24,296 nt of DNA from Haplosporangium gracile (lineage: Eukaryota > Mortierellomycota > Mortierellomycetes > Mortierellales > Mortierellaceae): contig JAAAUF010000643.1 in assembly GCA_015499985.1 (NCBI GenBank), forward strand, positions 1 through 24,296, read 5' to 3'. This document shows, in pieces, positions 1 through 9,038 of this stretch. A program made the position numbers and the translations under genes. The notes beneath the pieces were generated by a model. That model ran no database searches. It was not told where the DNA came from and was given only the letters and a program-made list of their open reading frames with translations. How positions within the stretch are numbered: the stretch's first letter is position 1; every line of letters starts with the position of its first letter.

Positions 1-1236
1 ATGAAGGGAGGTGCCCACGGTGGCCTGGGAGCGTCAGCTTCAGTTGCAATTCTGAAGAGCGTCTTCTATATTTCGTTGCAGAAATATGGGGAAATACAGC
101 GAAAGAGACAAGGGTAATCATGCGCATAGAGCAAGGTACAGAGCAAAAAGAAATCAACAAATTCTTACAATGAAGCTTTAATGAAACGAAGGATGAGTGT
201 GTCGAGAATCTGGACTGGGCAGAGGCAGGGTTGACCTTTTTCAAGGCAGAGGCGGGTTTAGAGATGAAGAGTGGTGGCAAGGAAGGAACAGAGGGTGGGA
301 AATAAACTATTTAAGCTAAATGATGTGGCAATGCAAACATCAAATGAGAAGCTGTCGCATTGCCGTTGGTGGCGAAAATCAAAATTATTTTGCCACGTTT
401 GCTTGTGCATGCGATTGCGACAGAATGCGAGATTTGTTTGGATGTGAGAAACGTGCGAAAGTCAGCCAAAAGGGCATCAGCTGATGGAACTCAATGCTGG
501 CGAAAATGAAAGAGACGACGTGAAGACAGTGGCAAAAGACAGCGGGGATGGAAGAGAAAAGGGAGTGAGACAGTGACCACCGCGGAAGCTAGAAGATGAG
601 ACGAGTGAGCTGAGCTTGAGTCGGAAGGATAGGTGAAAGAAGGTGATGGGAGAGAGGCAGTGGCAAACTTGGGAGAGGGTTGATGAAAGAAATGCGCGTG
701 TATTGTGAAAGCACGTGTTAGAATGGTGTAGACCGACAGCGTTGGAGAAGCGAACCCTCATGCGATAAACCGAAGCAAAGGGTAGGGGAGGTTGCCGCTG
801 CCAAAGTGCATACGAAATGATGAGAGAATGGATGCATTTATGAGAAAAGTGGCAAACGTGGGGAAGTTGATGGCGTAGTGACTTTGAAGACCGTCACGCC
901 ACCACGCCTGCATGCGGAACGATCACGAATCAGCATGCTAAAAGACGCGATGCACGCTTAGCGATACCGCTGTGAGATGAGCTCTCAACATTCATTTTAG
1001 CTCTCATGTTACACCGCTCGTTTTATCAGCGTTTTATTCCTTTCTGTTACGTCCTTACCAGGTATTCTTTACTCGCTTGTTCCTTCCGGCACCCTTACTC
1101 GATGATTATAAAGCTAATAAGCCACCACAGGCAACCTTGCTGATCCACACATATACAAACCCCCTTCCCTAACTTCCTTCCTTCCCACATACCTTCCTCC
1201 TGGACTCTCCCATACTCTCCTCTCTCATTTCACGAC
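1..1236. other. Intergenic / upstream region, no defended gene
   Basis: I see no gene I can defend. From about 200 to 760 the plus strand is purine-rich, so the minus strand is pyrimidine-rich, like the leaders of other genes in this window. On the minus strand an ATG at about 127 opens a frame that runs without a stop to the window edge (about 42 codons). It could be the first exon of a gene lying to the left, but that is too short to judge. The right part of the region carries the promoter of the small secreted protein gene. Confidence 0.5.
1105..1113 (+). promoter_or_regulatory. TATA-like box of the small secreted protein gene
   Basis: ATTATAAAG lies about 125 nt upstream of the ATG at 1237. 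It is followed by a strongly C/T-rich leader (about 1150-1230), a typical fungal core-promoter arrangement. The transcription start is not known. Confidence 0.45.
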
Positions 1237-1512
1237 ATGACAAAGCCTTACACTCTGCTGGCTTTGCTGGCTCTCCTCACTCTGTACGTTGTGCAAGGAG
1301 ATGTCCGCTGTTATTGCCATAACTGGCTGGATCAAGTTATGAGGTTGGAGACAAGACAATACCTTGGCTTGAAAACAGTTCCTTAATTCATAACAATCAA
1401 TAGCAAAGGTGTTGTTGTGTACAACAGCTGGCCCAAGAAGGAATGGAGAAACAACTGGCATAAGTGCTGTGAAAATGCTTTAATCACTTCTACCAGCCTG
1501 ACGTGCTTTTAA
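1237..1512 (+). CDS. Small secreted cysteine-rich protein (two exons, 71 aa)
   Basis: Exons are 1237-1343 and 1404-1512, with a 60-nt intron (donor GTTGGA, weak; acceptor AATAG). Residues 1-21 form a clear signal peptide: MTKPY, a Leu/Ala core, then VVQG. The mature part of about 50 residues has five cysteines (25, 27, 57, 58, 70) as C-x-C, a C-C pair and a C-terminal C, plus several Trp. The ATG has a TATA box and a C/T-rich leader upstream. Without splicing the frame stops after 49 codons. Splicing restores a frame that gains the CC and final Cys, which supports the intron. I do not recognise the family. Size, export signal and cysteine pattern match the general class of fungal small secreted proteins. 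A possible role at the cell surface or in the environment is inference only. Confidence 0.6.
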
Positions 1513-1971
1513 GGTGCTTAATGGCCACCCTACCTTCTGTCCTTGTCCTCTCTGTCCCATCTCCTTCTGCCGTTTCCACTCTTGGACCCTTGCACCCTCG
1601 TACATCTGTCAACACCCTGAATAATACCTAAAAACCGTTTAATTTATTCTGTCTGGGTGACCCACACAACTGATCTGCTCTTGAAAGCCTGGTTAATGGT
1701 GCTTCTTCCAACATCATTAATTATTCTGTTTTACTCAATGCCTGAGCTTTAAATCCCAGCGACTCGAGGACCCTTCCCTGTTCCTTTTAGCGATTCTCAA
1801 CTCGACTTCGACTCGACCCAACTAGTATTCGATGCAACTCTGTGCCACGGAGGTTGGGAGGTGTTCCGAAGGGACATAATGATCACTGAGACTGTGTAAG
1901 CAAGAATCACAATGGTAAATGGGCACCGGGGATGATGGCAGGAAGACACAGGTCAAAGAGAGGCAAACAGA

Positions 1972-2066
1972 GTGTGTGGGAAATAGACCATCTGTGTGGA
2001 AACTAGACGAGAAGAGTTGCGTGTGTGAGAAGTAGACGAGAGGGGTGTGTGGGAGGCAGAAGAAGA
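1972..2066. repeat. Degenerate short tandem repeat, about four units
   Basis: Units begin at about 1972, 1993, 2021 and 2045. Each starts with (G)TGTGTGRGAA or a close variant, and the second and third continue into TAGACGAGA. Unit length drifts between about 21 and 28 nt. No coding role is visible. It looks like a decayed minisatellite. Confidence 0.5.
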
Positions 2067-2402
2067 GGATGATGGCAACAGGTATGGGGCAAAGATTGAT
2101 ACTAGAGAGACACAAAGTAGTGGTGGCAGGTGAGCAAGGGTGATGATGGCACCTAGCCATAGGGTTGGTCACCACTCCCTCAAGAGAGAGCTCTTGGTTG
2201 ATAACCAGCGATGGTATGTGGCCAAGGTGGAGGTATTTTCAAGAACGAAAGAGCCCGGCGGAAAGATTTTACTCAAGACACGCGGTAGTCAGTTGTGTGA
2301 TGGGACACAACGGTGTGGGGCGTGGAAGGAGCATAGTGGCCTCATGTTCGATTGCTAATAAATTTGAATGACGCGCTTGACCTTAAATTTTTCTTCAAGC
2401 TC

Positions 2403-2408
2403 TTTATT
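2403..2408 (-). terminator. Polyadenylation signal AATAAA (minus strand)
   Basis: AATAAA on the minus strand, about 110 nt past the terminal stop codon (2516-2518) of the secreted-protein pseudogene. It suggests the locus kept a normal 3' end. Confidence 0.4.
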
Positions 2409-2515
2409 CAGGGATTTTTAGTTAGCATTGTTTCCGAACATCGAAAAGGCAAAACGCGTAAATGGGGAGTAAGTTACATTTTATGATTGCCATGTTGAGA
2501 AGCGGGCAGTGTAGC

Positions 2516-3221
2516 TTAGAAGCTGACCTTGATGTCGTAGCCGGTGGAGCGCTTTATCACCGCGTATCCAGCCTGGCCGACACAATCGCCGTACTCACAG
2601 ACCTTGGTGACCTTGTCGTTCTTGGCGCCCTTAATCTTGGAGGTGAGGTGGTAGAGGGCGAACTGGGTATATGGGAGCGAGTCGCAGGTGTGGAAGGGCT
2701 GGCTATTCTAGGTGTAGTACTCGACGAAACCGACCTGGTCGTTGACAGTCTTGCCGGCACCCTTGGGCAGCGTCCACTCACCAATCACTGTTGCATTCTT
2801 ATTCACGGTATCAATGAGCGTGCCGTCGACAGTGATATTGTAGGTGCAGCCGTAGTTGACCTTGGTGCCGACCGCGCAGCTGACGCTAGGTCCGCCATCC
2901 GCGCCAGGGTAGCAGTTGTGGTGTTTTGTTGTAGTGCCGACCTGGAAGGACAAGAATGCAGCGTGAACGATGCTCTTACCGTTTTCATTCTCGTGAAATT
3001 GGAGGACCGTATATCCGACGTCCTTAATGCCATGGAAGTTGAACTGGTGAGCAAAATAGAAGTCGCTCTTGTAGGGGGCCTTGGCCATGTTGAAGGGGAA
3101 GGTGATGTCTTTCAAATCGTCATTGGGGGCCTTGGTAAAGCTCCAGTCGTTGCCAACGAGCGCAAAGGCCAAAGATGGTACGTAAGACACAAGAATGGCG
3201 GCGGCGGGGGGTGATCTTCAT
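2516..3221 (-). pseudogene. Secreted protein gene with a frameshift and an in-frame stop
   Basis: The minus strand from ATG 3221 to TAA 2516 would encode about 234 residues with a signal peptide and a Cys- and aromatic-rich, beta-type mature domain. Two lesions interrupt it. First, a run of six C (plus-strand G at 3206-3211) near codon 5 puts the ATG out of frame with the hydrophobic signal core and the rest of the protein. No in-frame ATG exists upstream, because that frame has a TGA overlapping the start. Second, a TAG at 2708-2710 (codon 171) stops the frame just after a conserved-looking E-Y-Y-T. The same frame then continues for about 63 clean codons, including C-D-S-L-P-Y. The TAG could come from a Trp codon by one transition. 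The mature part resembles fungal secreted proteins of the DUF3472-like type (my impression, not verified). A homopolymer sequencing error could explain the first lesion but not the second. Confidence 0.65.
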
Positions 3222-4127
3222 CGGGCGGCTAATGTGGAGGGTTTTGATGGTGAGGGGAGAGAGGTAAGGGTCTATGTATATCGCTGAGATGATGACACCA
3301 AAAAAAGAAGCAAAAGGTATTGAATGTACCAAAGCCTACTATCGAACCGGAGCCATTGACTGGCCTCCTGTTAGCGATACCATGGTATTTCCAGAGGAAA
3401 GTCTACGCAGGTTAGGTTAAAGCAATCACAGAGAGAGATGATACCTCTCTGCGAAGCTTGATCTGCGGGGTTCTCACACACACTCTTTTTTCACTTCTGC
3501 AACTCAATTTCCACCACAGCGGAAACGCTTGTAGCGGGAACTGAACCCAGAACCATATTTATCAATCACCACCCAAGATTCCCTCTTTTTTCGTGGCGCT
3601 CGAGGACGAGCTTGCCGGGGTTGCAAAGGTGCCAAAAATTTTAGAAAAAATCTTTGTGAGAGGATTATATATCGAACACCAGAGTGGCAGTGCTGCCAGA
3701 AGTGGCCCTTAATAAAAGCAAGTCAAAAAAAAAAGTGCTGTGAAGGGCCTGGCCAGAAGGTGTGACCATGGCGGTCTGGAAGGCTTGGGCTAGAGCGATT
3801 AAAGCGATTTGAAGAAGCAGTTGATGCGTAGAGAATCAACCAGTCGGCCGACTGTCTCTTTGCTTGGTCGTCTTTTTCCAGGGATGGATTTTTGCCGGTG
3901 AGGTTAGGTGAATATCCAAAAATGAAAAAAAGAACAGAGTCGATCGCATTCCAGTCCGCCTGTCCTTGTATGTGTCATCCAACAAAGATTGAGAAAGAAA
4001 AGTGACAAGATTAATGTTATTATTATGATGTTGAGAAGAAGAAAAAAAAAAGCGCTTCACTATCTGTCAAGAAAAAAAAAAGGGGGGGGGGAGGTGCAAG
4101 CACCACTCTTTCAAACCCTGCTTCCGA
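3222..4127. other. Intergenic: promoter of the pseudogene and 3' region of VFA1
   Basis: A minus-strand TATA-like GATATAC (3276-3282) lies about 55 nt upstream of the pseudogene ATG, followed by a C/T-rich leader. A second minus-strand TATA-type run is near 3665-3672. The 12-bp perfect palindrome ATACCATGGTAT is at 3377-3388. Long A and G homopolymers occur near 4045-4090. No gene is supported. Confidence 0.5.
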
Positions 4128-4854
4128 TCAGATGCCGCCAGGGACCTTGGGGAAGGAAATACCTCCCAAAGTCTTCTTGGCAACCTTTTTCTTGGCCTCC
4201 GTCTGCCTTAAATAAAAGATATCTCGATGCAATACCCAATAAGCCGGTTTCTTCCTCGCCTCGGCCTGCTGTCTCTCCAATTCTGCAGCCTGTATCCTTG
4301 CCTTGGTCGCCTCCTCGTCATTAATGAACGCCGACACTGAGCTCACAGCCTTGGTCGCCACCGAGCCTATTCCTGAAAACATGGCGGATCCTAGTTTTGC
4401 TGCGTGTGAGCGTTTGTTTTCTTCTGTTGTGGTTGTGGCTGGGGTGGTGGGTTCGGCTTTCTTCTTATCGGCATCTTCCTTCTTTTTGCGGATGGCTGCG
4501 ACGGCGGCGAGGGCTTCTGCGGTCGGGACGGGAGGGAACCCTTCACCCTTGGCGAATCCTGGGTCCTGTAAATGCGATGCGCAGATATAGAAAAAGTCAC
4601 CACCGTCCTTGGCTGTCAGCACTTTTGTCGTCATCTTCATGCAGATAAAGCTATCGAGGTAGGTCGTAAGGAGATAAATAAGAAGAATTATGGTTAGAAA
4701 GGGTGTGAAGAGGGCCTGAGGAGCCCTTTTTTGCTGGTGATGAATGAGCAAAGACCAGGTCAAAGTCGACAGAATGTTTTTACCAAGACCGCTCAGTGGT
4801 TGCTGTCTTCTCGAGGTATGCATTTCGTAGCGCTGAGGGTGGTGCTCCAGACAT
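4128..4854 (-). CDS. VFA1: VPS4-associated protein 1 (Vfa1-like)
   Basis: Exon 1 is 4854-4784 and exon 2 is 4650-4128, with an intron of 133 nt (GTAAAA...GATAG); 197 aa. The splice joins exon 1 to give C-F-I-C followed by M-K-M-T-T-K-V-L, then a D-F-F-Y-I-C-x-x-H-L block. This is the N-terminal cysteine/histidine module of the AAA-ATPase VPS4-associated family. The middle is Lys/Glu/Ala-rich and likely helical. The C-terminus keeps an L-H-R-D-I-F-x-x-R stretch and ends with F-P-K-V-P. Known role of the family: it binds the Vps4 ATPase that disassembles ESCRT-III at endosomes and modulates vacuolar protein sorting. Exon 1 alone runs into a stop within the intron, which supports the splice. Its start lies 305 bp from the divergent ACBP/ankyrin gene. 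Confidence 0.85.
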
Positions 4855-5159
4855 GTTGTTGTTGGTTGTAGGTTGTAGGTGAGAGTAGTCGGGTTGGTGG
4901 CGATGAGGGAGGAGGGTTGGGGTATGAAGGAAAGAATGAGGTATGGATGTGTAGAGGAGGTGTATGAGGGTAGGAGAAAGAATAGAAGGTCGGATAGTAA
5001 AGAAGGTGAAAAAAAAGTGACGGTTGCTCGAATTCAATTGGCAGAATGTGCCTGAGTCGGCCAGTGTGCGAAGAAGGGAAGGTCAACAATATATAAAAGG
5101 GCAAGTGCTTCCTTCTTTTAACTTCATCACTCACACCCAACAGGAATCAACTCATAACG
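4855..5159. promoter_or_regulatory. Divergent promoter region VFA1 / ACBP-ankyrin gene
   Basis: The 305 bp between two start codons on opposite strands. On the minus strand the first half is a C/T- and C/A-rich leader for VFA1. On the plus strand a strong TATA box, TATATAAAAG, sits at about 5090-5099, some 60-70 nt before the ATG at 5160. Confidence 0.55.
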
Positions 5160-6455
5160 ATGCTCAAGGACAGATTCAACAGTGCAGTCGCACACATGAA
5201 CAACCGCAAGGACCTCAAACTGCCTACCGCTACAAAACTCGCCGTACGAACACATCTCTTTTATTTTTGTCTCTACTTAACCATCACCAGATGAACACAA
5301 AGAAAAAGTGCCACCCTCAGACCTCAAGGATAGCCCTAACTAACCTCCACACTGCCCTTTTTTTTTTCTTTTTTTCAATTGATGATAGCTCTACGCGGAT
5401 TACAAACTGGCAACAGAAGGACTCTGCACTCACCCACGCCCCTCCCTCCTCGAATTCGAAAAGTCTGCAAAATGGAAAGCTTGGAAAGAAACAGGCGACG
5501 CTTACTCCCAAGAACTCTCTTCAACCACAACCACCACATCCCCATCAACTACCGAGGAAGCATCCAAAGACATAGCAGAATTCAACATCTTTACAAAAGC
5601 AATGATCGCATATATTCAAAAAGTCGAGGAAGGCCAATGGGGTTGGGTCTTTGACCCTTCAACCGTCGCCGATCCTACGTCTACACTCGCCGCTGTATTA
5701 CCTACCGGAGATCATGATCTTGACGAGCTGCAGGCTTATCTGGGTGTGGACAAGGATGAGATCTCGGCCGAAGAGCTGTTGGCGCGTCCCTATGTGCCCC
5801 ATGAGAACACTCAGTTTGACCCTAGTGCCATGACTGCAGCGGGTATTAGCACCATGGCCATGCCCACCGAGTATGTGTCTTTGATTTCTTTTGTGGAGGA
5901 GCATATTATTTACGTATTGTATTTTTTGAACTACGTGTCAATTCCTCGCTCAAACAGCACTCACATTTTGGTAACATACTGTTTTCTTTTCATTGTTAAA
6001 CTTGTTTAGGGAAGAAGGAGAGGATGCATTGGAGGCTGCCAAGACCGGATCTGTAGAGGCCCTCCAGAAGGCATTATCCGCCAACCCCGACCTCGTCAAC
6101 ATCAAGGACGACATGGCAAGTCTTTTCAAATCATGCTTATGGACCTCGCAAGGGCTCACCAAAAATATGCTTTTTCCCAGGATATTAACCCCCATTTTGC
6201 TGATATAACAAACACTAATAGGGAATGACAATGCTGCATTGGGCGTGTGACAGGGGGTCGCTAAAGAAGGTTAAGCTGCTGGTAGAGACATACAATATGG
6301 ACGTGAACGTACTGGACGATGAAGGATCAACACCCCTGCACTACGCCTGTCTTTCGGGATGGCCAGAACTCGCCACCTACCTCCAGTCTCTTCCTGCAAT
6401 CGATCAGTCCATCAAGGATAACAGCGGCATGACTGCTGTCGAGTACCTCGACTAA
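5160..6455 (+). CDS. Acyl-CoA-binding ankyrin-repeat protein (ACBD6-like)
   Basis: Exons are 5160-5243, 5389-5870, 6010-6115 and 6222-6455; 301 aa. The N-terminal ACBP domain (about residues 1-105) shows the start of helix 1, then K-L-A-L-Y-A-D-Y-K-L-A-T-E-G and K-W-K-A-W-K-E-T-G-D, where conserved Tyr, Lys and Trp bind acyl-CoA. A linker with Thr/Ser and acidic runs follows. The C-terminal ankyrin repeats (about 190-300) show L-H-W-A-C-x-x-G and G-S-T-P-L-H-Y-A-C-x-x-G. Domain order and length match ACBD6, which binds long-chain acyl-CoA in the cytosol or nucleus. Intron 3 has a GC donor (ATG|GCAAGT): using the GT two bases on leads to a stop, so the GC-AG choice is forced by the frame. The gene is divergent from VFA1 and convergent with the HAD gene, 168 bp away. 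Confidence 0.9.
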
Positions 6456-6514
6456 TTCATCGAGGGTATCTATCAACGAGAAAGGCATTTTTTGTATTTG
6501 CAAAGATCATGAAC

Positions 6515-6520
6515 AATAAA
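6515..6520 (+). terminator. Polyadenylation signal AATAAA of the ACBP-ankyrin gene
   Basis: AATAAA, 60 nt after the stop codon. The 168-bp gap to the convergent HAD gene implies that the two 3' UTRs lie very close or overlap. Confidence 0.5.
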
Positions 6521-6623
6521 TTGACACATCAATGCGTCTTGTATACTACTCTCGGATCAACACGACTCTTGCCTATATTTTTACTGAAAAGAAAACGGTA
6601 TCTTGGGAAAAGAGTATCATTTA

Positions 6624-8668
6624 TCAAGCTTGATCCCCAGGACCAGGGCTGGAGCGCAACTCATCACAATTCCTCAACACAATCTCAAAAATCTGATCAT
6701 GATTACTCTGCTTATTCGCAACTCCCACCCTCTCCATCTCGGTCCCAATCGCCTTCAACGTCTCGCCCAGTTCATGACCCGTAATATCCAACTTCTTCTC
6801 AATCGCATACTTCTTGACCAGTTGCGGGATTTGGATCTCGGCACGGGGGACGGTGGCGAAATGCCCGAATTTCGGGATCTTGTTGCCCAGGACGACCTTC
6901 TCTCCGATCGTGCCCACCAAGACGATCTTCTGGCCTATTGCGAGCGCGGTAGTAACCATCGAGGCGTTGGTGGCGAAAGTGGTGGGGTTGGGAGTGGGGG
7001 TAGAAGAGTCGAGGTCAAGGTGGAGGGGCTCCCAGTCCGTGATCCTGGACGCATCAGAGGCCCGCCCGCCCTGGGACCGATCAAACGCCATCGTGATATA
7101 AGGTTTAGACCCATACTTCTTCAACTTCACATTCCCGAACCGTTTTGCTGGATGTGCCGCCAAATACGAACCAATCGACTCGAAAACACTCCCATCAGGC
7201 GCCAGGACCTTGCACCCTTTTTGCAACCATCGAGAATGAACGCCGCGAACCTTGAGCGCCCAGGCCCGTCCCTCGATTTGTCCTACACCTTCGACCAGCA
7301 CAAACACTGTCGCCCCGAGACCGCCTAGCATTCGGCGGTATTCGGCGTTGGCTTTTCGAGCACAGAGAAAGACGTAGAATTCCCGGGAAGGCGTCCATGT
7401 GCTCAGGTCTGTGTCCTGTAACGCCGTTGGTGGTTGGACCGCCCATCCCTCCAGACCACCATCATCCTGTTCTTGCTCCTGTTCCTGACGACGACGATCA
7501 CCACTACCAAGCGCAATCCCCCTCAGAAAAGCCTGGGTACTCGCCGAGAACTCAACACCCGTATACTGCACAACATCAACCATCTCAATCCGAGTTCGGC
7601 GCTGGGGGACATACTCCCAGTACGGATCCCACATATCCTCGACATGTTTCAGTTCCGGTCGTATCCTCGGCATCACCCCCTCCCCCGATATCAAATACTT
7701 TACTGCCTCACTTTTCGCCACAGCACCATCCTCAAGATCTGCTTGTCGATTATGAGCCTCAACCATCCCCCTCACAAGCTCCACCTCCTTCTCCCGCTCC
7801 ATAAATCTAACCGGCAAATCCACTCTCGTAACCTCAAACCCTCCCTCCTTATCAAGCATCCCCTGCTCAATCCACTTCTCCCCCGCCTGCCGGAACTGAG
7901 CAATCTGCCCCGGCCTATCATCCCACACCTTCATCTTCCGGATCTCCGGATATTCCAAGAGAACATTGTACAAAAACTCGCGTTTCGTACTGAATGTGTG
8001 TAACTTGACATATGTCGCCTTTTTCTCGTGCTGGTCAGGGTCGGAGGAGGGGTTGGCAGAGGAAGAAGGAGGAAGCTGGTAGACGGTGGCAGGTTTCGTG
8101 GCGACGAGATCGAAATCCAGTTGCTTAGATGCAATCATCCGGAGGAGGATGTCGGAATAGAGGGGTCCGTATCTGCCGGTGAGGAGGATTGTGAGGCATC
8201 CTGGATCCTTTGCCGACTCTCTCACTACCGGCATCTAAAAAAATTCCCAAAAGAAAAAAGCATTAGTCATCAATCCGCAGTAAAGAATTTCATCAACAGA
8301 GTATCACTCCTTCATAACAGCAACAAACAAAGACTTACAAGATCCTCATTCCAGAACCCAGTCCACCCACTATCCTCAGCCTCCGGACCAAGGTCCAAGG
8401 TACCCCGACTCAACCACCACCCAGGCCCACATTCATCCCACGCCGTCACTTTACTCAAGAAATACGGGTCCCAGATTGCAGCATTGGGTGTGGGCGATTG
8501 GAAGAGCGTCTGGTCGAAATCAAAGACATGGACGGTGTGCAGTTGTGAGATTTGTGCGGGTTCGTGGAGTCGCTTGTTCGAGTATATCACGGCTGGGTGG
8601 GTATGCAACGAGAATCCTGGTTCTCGGTCCTCCTTGTCCTTGCTCGCGGCGCAGTTTGGAGCGGTCAT
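6624..8668 (-). CDS. HAD-superfamily Swiss Army Knife RNA-repair-like protein
   Basis: Exon 1 is 8668-8339 and exon 2 is 8234-6624, with an intron of 104 nt (GTAAGT...TTTTTTAG); 646 aa. HAD motif I is V-F-D-F-D-Q-T-L-F (D50, D52). Exon 1 ends with G-W-W and F-W-N-E-D-L, and exon 2 opens with the motif II segment L-T-I-L-L-T-G-R (T129). K194 and the acidic pair in V-W-D-D-R-P-G (D215, D216) complete the HAD set. This is the fungal HAD_SAK_1 family named for possible RNA repair. Its real substrate is not established. The C-terminal 350 residues contain P-Y-I-T-M-A-F followed by D-A-S-R-I-T-D-W-E-P-L, which reads like the second half of a 2H phosphoesterase or RNA-ligase-like domain (inference). 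A Gln/Glu repeat sits near residue 365. All HAD catalytic residues are present, so it is probably active. Confidence 0.85.
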
Positions 8669-9038
8669 GGCGAGTGTATTTGTTTTGTTGGGAAGGATGA
8701 AGAGTCAAAAAGAGAGAAAAGGAGGGACCAAGAACAATACATCCCAAAAAGGCTCCAAACCATCACATGATATCTCCACGAAAAAGAAAGTTTTTTTTTT
8801 ATTCTTCGCAAAGGGAAAATAAAAAGACTTGCAAAAGGGTAGGGTTGAGCATGGGTATGTTTGTCGGGTTGGTATTGAGGCGCTTTTGCTCTTAGTATGT
8901 TTTTACAATAGGAAAAAGAGGGAAGAAGAATAAGGAGGGCGGTTGTTAGAAAGAAAAAGCAAATTATAGTTAATGGAAGAGGGAATAATGGGGTAAGCAG
9001 CATTAGCAAACAAGAGAGTGAGACGCGTAAAGAGGTGT
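8669..9038. other. Intergenic region between the HAD and kelch-BTB genes
   Basis: 370 bp between two minus-strand genes in tandem. It must hold the HAD gene promoter and the 3' end of the kelch-BTB gene. On the minus strand it is C/T-rich next to the HAD ATG. I see no TATA box and no other gene. Confidence 0.5.

Larger units (their letters stand above)
1513..2515. other. Intergenic region between the small secreted gene and the pseudogene
   Basis: No credible gene. Open frames on both strands (for example 1822-2175 minus and 2140-2371 plus) are low in complexity and have no splice or leader context. The region holds a degenerate tandem repeat at 1972-2066 and the minus-strand polyadenylation signal of the downstream pseudogene. 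Confidence 0.5.

Noticed and set aside
477..761. 94-codon minus-strand frame
   Set aside because: Ser/Leu/Phe-rich product of a pyrimidine-rich strand, without start context, splice partner or domain.
1822..2175. 117-codon minus-strand frame rich in Cys and His
   Set aside because: It overlaps the degenerate tandem repeat, and the composition comes from that repeat. No leader or promoter.
3188..3190. GTG as start codon of the minus-strand secreted protein
   Set aside because: It falls in the middle of the signal-peptide core. The codons before it (Ala-Ala-Ala-Ile-Leu) belong to the same signal, so the true start is the ATG at 3221, separated by a frameshift.
2462..3214. 250-codon plus-strand open frame covering the secreted-protein locus
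   Set aside because: It is the antisense of the minus-strand frame. Its V/L/G/D-rich translation has no domain, no signal peptide and no leader, while the minus strand shows a signal core, cysteines, a TATA-like box and AATAAA.
4204..4236. Possible 29-33 nt intron near the end of VFA1 (GTATTG...TTTAAG)
   Set aside because: Too short for this genome, and the L-H-R-D-I-F-x-x-R stretch it would remove fits the family's C-terminal region.
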